Shown here in pieces: positions 58,771 through 64,000 of a stretch of 64,000 nucleotides of DNA (position 1 is its first letter; each line of letters opens with the position of its first letter). The translations under genes were made by a program, and so were the position numbers. Under the pieces are notes generated by a model. The model ran no database searches. It was not told the origin of the DNA and worked only from the letters and a program-made list of their open reading frames with translations. This DNA is from Chryseobacterium sp. (GTDB taxonomy: Bacteria > Bacteroidota > Bacteroidia > Flavobacteriales > Weeksellaceae): contig QFQW01000002.1 of NCBI GenBank assembly GCA_003248755.1, positions 1-64,000 on the forward strand, in the 5' to 3' direction.

Positions 58771-59406
58771 ATGAAAGCACATACATCCGAAACACAAGCA
58801 ACCATTACACCTGAAAAAGCCTTAGAGTTTTTGAAAGAAGGAAACCAAAGATTTGTGAATAATCTAAAAGCAAATAGGGATCTTTTGGAACAGGTGAATG
58901 CAACGCGTGCAGGACAGTGGCCTTTTGCTGTAATATTGAGCTGTATTGATAGCCGTACATCCGCAGAATTGATTTTTGACCAAGGTCTTGGCGACATCTT
59001 CAGTGTAAGAATCGCCGGAAATTTTGTAAATCAAGACATTCTTGGTTCTATGGAATTTGGTTGTAATGTAGCAGGTTCAAAACTCGTAGTTGTTCTTGGA
59101 CATACCAAATGTGGAGCATTAAAGGGTGGTTTGGACGCAGCAGCAATAGAAGGAATGGGAATGGATAATCTAAATCACTTGATTGGTCATTTTGATCCTA
59201 TCATCAAAAATATCATTAAGGATGGTGAAGAGCGTTCGTCTAAAAATGAAGATCTTCTTGAAAGATTGAATCACCACAATGTAAAACACGCCATAGAAGA
59301 CATTCGTAGACAAAGTTCAACTCTGAAAAGACTTGAAGACGAAGGTAAAATCAAAATCGTGGGTGCAAATTACGACGTAGAAACAGGCGTTGTAAACTGG
59401 TTATAG
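58771..59406 (+). CDS. Beta-carbonic anhydrase, second copy
   Basis: 211 residues. Zinc ligands are Cys58, His111 and Cys114 (CIDSR and GHTKCGA), with Asp60 and Arg62. It belongs to a different sub-group from the first carbonic anhydrase: a longer N terminus (KALEFLKEGNQRFVNN) typical of the 'carbonic anhydrase family protein' type and a longer region between motif and C terminus (ERLNHHNVKHAIEDI). No signal peptide, so cytoplasmic. It directly follows the SulP gene and is presumably transcribed with it. Confidence 0.92.
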   Translation: MKAHTSETQATITPEKALEFLKEGNQRFVNNLKANRDLLEQVNATRAGQWPFAVILSCIDSRTSAELIFDQGLGDIFSVRIAGNFVNQDILGSMEFGCNVAGSKLVVVLGHTKCGALKGGLDAAAIEGMGMDNLNHLIGHFDPIIKNIIKDGEERSSKNEDLLERLNHHNVKHAIEDIRRQSSTLKRLEDEGKIKIVGANYDVETGVVNWL

Positions 59407-59440
59407 AATAATATTTTTCTTCATACAATTAGGGAAGTAG

Positions 59441-59458
59441 GCCGGGCAATTGTCCGGC
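59441..59458 (+). terminator. Weak hairpin after carbonic anhydrase gene
   Basis: GCCGG and CCGGC form a short GC-rich stem around GCAATTGT. A T run is poor, so termination is uncertain. Confidence 0.4.
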
Positions 59459-59525
59459 TTGCTTATTTTCCACTATTGAAGAAACAATTTAGATAATCTC
59501 AAAGTAATTATACATTAAACCAAAA

Positions 59526-59783
59526 ATGAAATTATTCCTAAAAAGTCACATTCTTTCAGGATTTTCAATTGATTACAATAGTCATACGTCCAAATATGCT
59601 CAAATAAAAGAAGGGATGAAATTATCCGACGCAAGAGAAATTCTAGGAATTCCCGATGAATCGAAATATTTTAATGATGATATTATGGATGTCTATTATT
59701 ACTTCCCAACAGCAGAAGCTAGATTTTTCTATTCGAAAAAAGACAGTCTGTTAAATCGCTCGTGGAGAACAGATTGGGATTAA
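59526..59783 (+). CDS. Small BamE/SmpA-like protein
   Basis: 85 residues without a clear signal peptide. The central IKEGMKLSDAREILGIPDES resembles the 'G-M-x-x-x-x-V-x-x-x-L-G-x-P' turn of BamE-like (SmpA/OmlA) domains, followed by a beta segment DVYYYFPTAEARFFYSK. Full BamE-like proteins have a lipoprotein signal peptide, which is absent here. The protein ends NRSWRTDWD. It is convergent with pth (four bases between stops). Function uncertain; assignment to the fold is suggestive only. Confidence 0.5.
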   Translation: MKLFLKSHILSGFSIDYNSHTSKYAQIKEGMKLSDAREILGIPDESKYFNDDIMDVYYYFPTAEARFFYSKKDSLLNRSWRTDWD

Positions 59784-59786
59784 ATC

Positions 59787-60350
59787 TTACTTCCCATTAA
59801 AAGCACTCATTGTATTCTGAACACCAGCAAAGACAAAAGATAACGCTGCTTGAGAGAACTTTTCTATTCTTTCCGGCAACTTGGCACTTTCCTCTTCATT
59901 CCATTTCCCTAAAACATAGTCAATCTGTTGACCATCCTTGAACTCGGCAGAAATCCCGAAACGTAATCTTGCATATTGATTTGTATTCAGAACGGCTTCT
60001 ATATTTTTGAGACCGTTGTGTCCGGCTGGACTTCCTTTCATTTTCATTCTCAATGAACCAAAAGGTAATGCTAGATCATCAGTAATAATTAAAATATTTT
60101 CCAACGGAATATTTTCTTTCTGCATCCAGAATTTGACAGCATTGCCCGAAAGGTTTACATAGGTGTCAGGTTTTAAAACAAACACTTTTCTACCTTTATA
60201 TTTACCTTCGGCAAGTAGTCCGAAGTTGGAAGATTTGAAGGGTGCTTCTATCTTTTCGGCAATTTTCTCTGCCACTTTGAAGCCGATATTGTGTCGGGTT
60301 TCTGCATACTCTTCGCCTTTGTTTCCTATGCCGACAATAAGATATTTCAT
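59787..60350 (-). CDS. pth: Peptidyl-tRNA hydrolase
   Basis: 187 residues. His20 (TRHNIGF) is the catalytic histidine, at the same number as in Escherichia coli, and Asp in ITDDLALPFGSLRMK and Asn in DTYVNLSGNAV are the other key residues. GSPAGHNGLKNI is the substrate-binding loop. It releases tRNA from peptidyl-tRNA that has dropped off ribosomes. The start codon overlaps the stop of the upstream lipoprotein gene by one base (TAATG), a coupling with no obvious functional reason. Confidence 0.95.
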   Translation of the reverse strand: MKYLIVGIGNKGEEYAETRHNIGFKVAEKIAEKIEAPFKSSNFGLLAEGKYKGRKVFVLKPDTYVNLSGNAVKFWMQKENIPLENILIITDDLALPFGSLRMKMKGSPAGHNGLKNIEAVLNTNQYARLRFGISAEFKDGQQIDYVLGKWNEEESAKLPERIEKFSQAALSFVFAGVQNTMSAFNGK

Positions 60351-61195
60351 TAATCTTGATATTTATATTCGATAAAATCTTGTCCGGCAGTACTTTTTGT
60401 AGGATAATTTTTACTATCATAAGTATGCGAAAAAGACATTACTTCTGCAGAAGCACCCGTGTTGGTAACTGTTGTTTTTAAAGAATTGTTTGTGGATAGA
60501 AAATTTCCACCTTGTGGAGCTATGCCAATCAAAGAGAGGTTGTATTCTAAAGGAAGGAGTTTGTAGGGTGATTTTTTTGAATCATAAGTGAAGGAAACAG
60601 TATTCGTTTCTGGGCTCATTTCCAGATCTCCGGTTACAGGATTATAAACACCATTTTTGGTCACAGACTTCGTCATGTTTTCTCCCTGGAATTCATATGT
60701 CGTTTCTAAATATGCTTTAATAGGAAATGGAACTGTATACTCCTGAATAGAAATGATTTTCGAAAGTTTTCCTCCGGAATAGCTATAATTGGCAGTAATT
60801 TTTGCTATGCCAGTAACTTCTGTAACAACCTTAGTAAGATTAGTCCCGGCATAAGTGAAAACGGCAGTTTCTCCAGCATTGGACATTTTGGAGATTTTGT
60901 TGCTGCTATTATAGTCAAACTTGGTAACTTCTCCATCAGCATCTGTATAAGAAATCAGCTTTGTTCCGGTATAATTATAGGTATAATTCTCATCTTCATA
61001 TTGTCCCGTATCATCTTTGAGATGCGACTTCATTTGTTTTAACAGCCTGGTTGTCGTTCCAGAGCCACCATTATTAGGATTGGTTTCGTATTCTACACCA
61101 TTCAGAAAATCACCGTTTGCGTCCTGACTCGGTTCACAAGAAGACAGTGTAAAAAATCCGAATATCAATAATAGGAAAGGAAATATATTTTTCAT
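60350..61195 (-). CDS. Lipoprotein with YD-repeat-like beta sequence
   Basis: 281 residues from the ATG at 61195; a longer start at 61216 lies inside the promoter box (TAACTTTG at 61214-61221). The lipobox is LSSC in FFTLSSCEPSQDANG. The mature part contains short repeats of the Rhs/YD type: LISYTDADGEVTKFDYNSSNKISKM (in part), FTYAGTNLTKVV, YSYSGGKLSKII and TYEFQGENMTKSV, that is, a Y-T-x-G-x-x-L/I pattern every ~20 residues. It probably sits on the inner or outer membrane as a small beta-rich protein. Not a full Rhs toxin, which would be far larger. Function unknown. Confidence 0.8.
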   Translation of the reverse strand: MKNIFPFLLLIFGFFTLSSCEPSQDANGDFLNGVEYETNPNNGGSGTTTRLLKQMKSHLKDDTGQYEDENYTYNYTGTKLISYTDADGEVTKFDYNSSNKISKMSNAGETAVFTYAGTNLTKVVTEVTGIAKITANYSYSGGKLSKIISIQEYTVPFPIKAYLETTYEFQGENMTKSVTKNGVYNPVTGDLEMSPETNTVSFTYDSKKSPYKLLPLEYNLSLIGIAPQGGNFLSTNNSLKTTVTNTGASAEVMSFSHTYDSKNYPTKSTAGQDFIEYKYQD

Positions 61196-61213
61196 TGATT
61201 GTTTTTCTAATTG

Positions 61214-61221
61214 CAAAGTTA
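61214..61221 (-). promoter_or_regulatory. -7 box for lipoprotein-pth operon
   Basis: TAACTTTG on the minus strand, followed by CAA; 18 bases before the ATG at 61195. Confidence 0.6.
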
Positions 61222-61255
61222 ATTTTTTTAAGATTAATAATTATTTGAAGCGAAA

Positions 61256-62248
61256 CTATTTATAGTCAAAGTGCTCTAAAGAGTTTTGACTTTTAAGCTG
61301 ATTCAATTCTTCATGATAAGCTTTCAGTTGTTTCTCATTTAGAGTTCCATTGTTTTTATAAATTTCAACTCTTCTTTTGATTTCTGAATCAAAATATGTT
61401 TTAAAGCTTTCAATAGTTTCCTGTTTATTCCATAACTCATAATATTCACAGATATTGCTAAGGAAATCATTCAGTTCTTCGGCTGTTTTTTCATCTACGT
61501 TTTTACCAAACGATGTTACCGAACAATAGATTGGTTTTTTATCCGGTTCTGTTTTGGTCATAAACTCCCGATATTTGTTATCAATGAGAGATTCGATTTG
61601 TTCTTTGTTGAAATAGATATCTTCATCAATATCTTTCATCTGAACAAAATCTCCGGAACTGTAATTATTATTAAAAATATAATTCGCATAAACCACAATC
61701 TCACCTTTTCCCAAACCTGGCGAAATTCCATAATGTTCCGAAAGGTAAAACAACGCAGGCTCAGAATAATCGATACTGTCTTTTAGATTTGCGACAAACA
61801 GTTCGATTTTGGTTCCGTCTTTATCTGTGGCGATTCTTTTTTCAAGATTCTTGTAAGATTGATATTCATACAAAGTATCCGACGCTTTTTTGAAATATCG
61901 AATAGGCGATTCTGCACTGTAAGTCCGGAAGCCATTACCCGAAACATACTTTTTGTTATAAAGCAAACCATCCATTCTATAGATATTTTTACGATAAGCG
62001 TAATAGAAATTAATGGTATTTCTAATATATTTCTTCTCAGAATTGTAACTTATCGAATAAGCAGGAACCGATTTGTCTTTGGAATTAAATCTCACAGAAA
62101 TCCCAGCTTCGTTATCTGCTTCACTTAGAAAAGTCATTTCCTTGTCGTAATGATATTTCAGAATTTGAGCGTTGCAAAAAGAAACCATTGCTATGAAAAA
62201 CAATAGAATAAATTTCTTTTTATTAAAGTAAAATCGAGGTTGGTCCAT
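61256..62248 (-). CDS. Secreted hypothetical protein, 330 residues
   Basis: A signal peptide (KKKFILLFFIAMVSFCNAQ, cleaved near residue 28) follows a short basic start. The rest is a mix of beta-rich and helical segments: the N-terminal half has YSISYNSEKKYIRNT and MDGLLYNKKYVSGNGF; the C-terminal 80 residues are helical and charged (KTYFDSEIKRRVEIYKN). No family was recognised with confidence. The two genes around it are a toxin pair downstream and the lipoprotein operon; it is probably independent. One Cys-x-x-x-Cys-like pair is not evident, so no disulphide is predicted. Confidence 0.6.
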   Translation of the reverse strand: MDQPRFYFNKKKFILLFFIAMVSFCNAQILKYHYDKEMTFLSEADNEAGISVRFNSKDKSVPAYSISYNSEKKYIRNTINFYYAYRKNIYRMDGLLYNKKYVSGNGFRTYSAESPIRYFKKASDTLYEYQSYKNLEKRIATDKDGTKIELFVANLKDSIDYSEPALFYLSEHYGISPGLGKGEIVVYANYIFNNNYSSGDFVQMKDIDEDIYFNKEQIESLIDNKYREFMTKTEPDKKPIYCSVTSFGKNVDEKTAEELNDFLSNICEYYELWNKQETIESFKTYFDSEIKRRVEIYKNNGTLNEKQLKAYHEELNQLKSQNSLEHFDYK

Positions 62249-62261
62249 TAAGAATTATTCT

Positions 62262-62555
62262 TTACTTCAAGAAATCAAGTCTATTGGGATTTTGTCTGCA
62301 ATTGAGAAAAAAGAGAACCCAAATTTCATCTTCATTAACAGAGAAATAAAACTTAACATTTCTATTCCCAATCAAAGCTTGAAATATATTTTCTGAAAAC
62401 TTTTGATAAACAACGAGATTTTGAGATACATTTTCCAGAACATTTTCCAGTTCAGCATACAAATCTAGAATCTCTTTTTCCGTCCATCTGTAATAGAGAA
62501 ATTCTGCAATTTCGATTAAAGATTCTTCTGCTTCTTTTGTGTATCTAATTCGCAT
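62262..62555 (-). CDS. RelE/ParE superfamily toxin
   Basis: 97 residues. RIRYTKEAEESLIEIAEFLYYRW is the usual N-terminal strand-helix (YTKEAEESLIEIAEFL); NVKFYFSVNEDEIWVLFFLNCRQNPNRL is the C-terminal sheet with Arg in NCRQNP, the position of functional residues in this family. It overlaps the antitoxin gene by 40 bases. The protein differs from the ParE-like toxin at 25871 throughout, so the two pairs are not recent duplicates. Confidence 0.85.
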   Translation of the reverse strand: MRIRYTKEAEESLIEIAEFLYYRWTEKEILDLYAELENVLENVSQNLVVYQKFSENIFQALIGNRNVKFYFSVNEDEIWVLFFLNCRQNPNRLDFLK

Positions 62556-62761
62556 AATTTTTGGAAGAACTTATCTTTCATCTCCTTGGAATCAATGGAG
62601 TTTTCTTTATTAGCTTTTTCACGTATATTTTCAAGATATATTTTCAACTTATCTTCAGAAATCTCATCTTCTATAATTTCGATTTCTTTATATTTTTTCA
62701 GAAAATCTTTTACCAAAGAAAGTAAATTTGGATTTTCTGTTCTTATTGTTAAAGTATTCAT
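62516..62761 (-). CDS. Antitoxin of RelE/ParE pair
   Basis: 81 residues from the ATG at 62761; an ATG at 62782 lies inside the promoter box and was rejected. The protein is very rich in Glu and Lys, with a short strand at the start (TLTIRTENPNLLSLVKDFL) then an acidic patch (IEIIEDEISEDKL) and a charged helix to the end. This shape, a small N-terminal DNA- or dimer-forming part with a toxin-wrapping tail, fits type II antitoxins. A TATATTTG box is 18 bases upstream. The 40-base overlap with the toxin links translation. Confidence 0.72.
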   Translation of the reverse strand: MNTLTIRTENPNLLSLVKDFLKKYKEIEIIEDEISEDKLKIYLENIREKANKENSIDSKEMKDKFFQKLCELDTQKKQKNL

Positions 62762-62779
62762 TTCTAAAATTTTATTAAT

Positions 62780-62787
62780 CAAATATA
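62780..62787 (-). promoter_or_regulatory. -7 box for second toxin-antitoxin operon
   Basis: TATATTTG on the minus strand, 18 bases before the ATG at 62761. It also lies just after the mfd stop, so the pair has a promoter of its own. Confidence 0.5.
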
Positions 62788-62794
62788 ATCAATT

Positions 62795-64000
62795 TTAACC
62801 CAAAATCCTATTCAAAACCAGATTCACCTCATCCACATTTTTCACGTTATCCTTTCTCATCATCAGCTGGTTGTTCTTTTCTTTTAACGTCGCTTCCGCA
62901 GGATTTTGTGTGAGATAAGATATGATTTTTTTGAATTTTTCGCTTTGATAGAATTTATCTTGAGGATTTACAGGGAAATAACCGAGGAAAACTTTGTTCT
63001 TCACTACTAATTTATCAAATCCAATTTCCGCCGCGAGCCATTTCAGTTCCACAGATTTCAGAAGATTGATTGCTTCACTTGGCAATTCTCCGAATCGGTC
63101 TTTCAGCTCATTTTCAAAAGCTTGTAACTCTTTCGCGTTTTGAATTTCAGCTAATTTTTGATAAAGTGACAAACGTTCTTCAGTCGAACTCACGTAATCA
63201 TCAGGTAACATCAATTCCAAATCTGTGTCGATGTTCACTTCTTTTGTCGATTTGATAAGCTTATTTCTGTCCTCTTCATTTTCGAAAAGATTTTCAAAAT
63301 TCTCATCATCTTTCAATTCTTCAAGAGCTTCCTGCATCATTTTTTGATAAGTTTCAAAACCCATTTCATTGATAAATCCACTTTGTTCTCCACCCAACAA
63401 ATCTCCCGCTCCTCTGATTTCCAAATCCTTCATCGCAATCTGAAAACCACTTCCCAAATCCGAGAATTGTTCAATCGCTTCCAGACGTTTTCTCGCATCG
63501 GAAGTCATCATATCGAACGGTGGCGTTATCAGATAACAAAACGCCTTTCTGTTGCTTCGTCCAACTCTTCCACGCATCTGGTGCAAATCTGCCATCCCGA
63601 ATCTGTGAGCATCATTAATGAAAATCGTATTCGCATTTGGAACATCCACGCCACTTTCTACGATTGTTGTTGCTACAAGAACATCGTATTTTCCTTCCAT
63701 AAAATCAAGGATATTCTGTTCCATTTGTTTTCCGTCCATTTGTCCGTGGCCCGTAATCACTCTTGCATCAGGAACCAAACGCTGAATCAATCCGGCAATA
63801 TCTTTCAGATTTTCGATTCTGTTATTGATGAAATAAACCTGTCCGCCTCTTTGTAATTCGTACGAAATCGCATCACGTAGAATCTCTTCATTAAAGCCAA
63901 CAATGCTCGTCTCAACAGGCTGACGGTTTGGCGGTGGTGTTTTGATCACCGATAGATCTCTCGCTGCCATTAATGAAAATTGCAACGTTCTGGGAATTGG
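62795..64000 (-). CDS. mfd: Transcription-repair coupling factor, C-terminal part
   Basis: The frame is open to the right edge, so only the 3' ~402 codons are here. Upstream of the visible Met the frame reads PIPRTLQFSLMAARDLSVI, the Mfd helicase motif in the RecG-like translocase. Helicase motifs V and VI appear as VATTIVESGVDVPNAN and QMRGRVGRSNRKAFCYL, followed by the relay-helix region and the D7 autoinhibitory domain at the C terminus (WLAAEIGFDKLVVKNKVFLGYF in part). Mfd displaces RNA polymerase stalled at lesions and recruits UvrA. The intact N-terminal domains must lie beyond the window. Confidence 0.93.
   Translation of the reverse strand, partial: PIPRTLQFSLMAARDLSVIKTPPPNRQPVETSIVGFNEEILRDAISYELQRGGQVYFINNRIENLKDIAGLIQRLVPDARVITGHGQMDGKQMEQNILDFMEGKYDVLVATTIVESGVDVPNANTIFINDAHRFGMADLHQMRGRVGRSNRKAFCYLITPPFDMMTSDARKRLEAIEQFSDLGSGFQIAMKDLEIRGAGDLLGGEQSGFINEMGFETYQKMMQEALEELKDDENFENLFENEEDRNKLIKSTKEVNIDTDLELMLPDDYVSSTEERLSLYQKLAEIQNAKELQAFENELKDRFGELPSEAINLLKSVELKWLAAEIGFDKLVVKNKVFLGYFPVNPQDKFYQSEKFKKIISYLTQNPAEATLKEKNNQLMMRKDNVKNVDEVNLVLNRILG

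Noticed and set aside
1..64000. CRISPR array, prophage, insertion sequence or rRNA operon
   Set aside because: No regularly spaced direct repeats, transposase, integrase, phage structural or rRNA sequence was seen. Repeats found are dispersed intergenic palindromes.

Overview
The window looks like a chromosomal segment of a low-GC member of the Bacteroidota, class Flavobacteriia, most like Chryseobacterium or a close relative (family Weeksellaceae). The reasons are Bacteroidota-type promoters (TAnnTTTG -7 boxes, often just ahead of starts), C-terminal type IX secretion sorting domains, a fused MurF-alanine racemase, a carboxypeptidase-regulatory-domain TonB receptor, LytS-type kinases with 2TM proteins, menaquinone synthesis, a bd oxidase, and dispersed intergenic palindromes typical of this group. 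The genus call is inference. No insertion sequence, prophage, rRNA or CRISPR array was seen. There is one tRNA (Asn-GTT).

Layout. 1-2.3 kb: leftward signalling operon (LytS-type histidine kinase, 2TM proteins, a frameshifted methyltransferase-like membrane protein). 2.4-15.4 kb: radical SAM protein, menD, pabBC, small membrane proteins, AI-2E-type permease, a lipopolysaccharide-like glycosyltransferase and sugar kinase, guaC. 15.4-20.9 kb: two T9SS-secreted proteins behind a pair of TPR membrane regulators. 21-24.7 kb: fabG, rsmI and two unrecognised genes. 24.9-34.1 kb: tdk, a toxin-antitoxin pair, murF-alr, a patatin/outer-membrane protein, ybeY, mnmG, a methyltransferase. 34.3-36.7 kb: pgk and rpiB diverge around a 732-base AT-rich non-coding region. 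36.9-49.9 kb: a broken DUF1016 gene, rnr, a LysE-type exporter, ldcA, yraN, sodC, a TonB receptor, a TPR protein, cydAB. 50-55.6 kb: serine hydrolase, AraC regulator, pirin, rseP, tRNA-Asn. 55.9-59.4 kb: beta-carbonic anhydrase / SulP transporter / beta-carbonic anhydrase cluster. 59.5-64 kb: pth, lipoprotein, a second toxin-antitoxin pair and the 3' part of mfd, which runs off the window.

Three observations stand out. (1) The pgk-rpiB gap carries one perfect and four near-perfect DnaA boxes within about 280 bases next to a very AT-rich tract, and two identical, perfectly parS-like 16-mers flank mnmG 2-5 kb away, with two more near-matches in the window. This looks like a chromosomal origin and centromere region without dnaA or parAB beside it. 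(2) Three promoters (the kinase operon, the TonB receptor at 43.6 kb and the TPR protein at 46.2 kb) share the same architecture: two LytTR-like direct repeats 21 bases apart, then exactly 32 bases, then a TAnnTTTG box. This predicts an autoregulated two-component regulon. (3) The kinase is fused in frame to a 2TM protein only because of an A8 run; one A fewer would restore two genes with an ATGA overlap, so this is slippage, an unusual fusion or a sequencing error.

Start codons were moved from the longest reading frame wherever a signal peptide, lipobox or promoter position made an internal start better. All functions are assigned by reading motifs; no database search was run.
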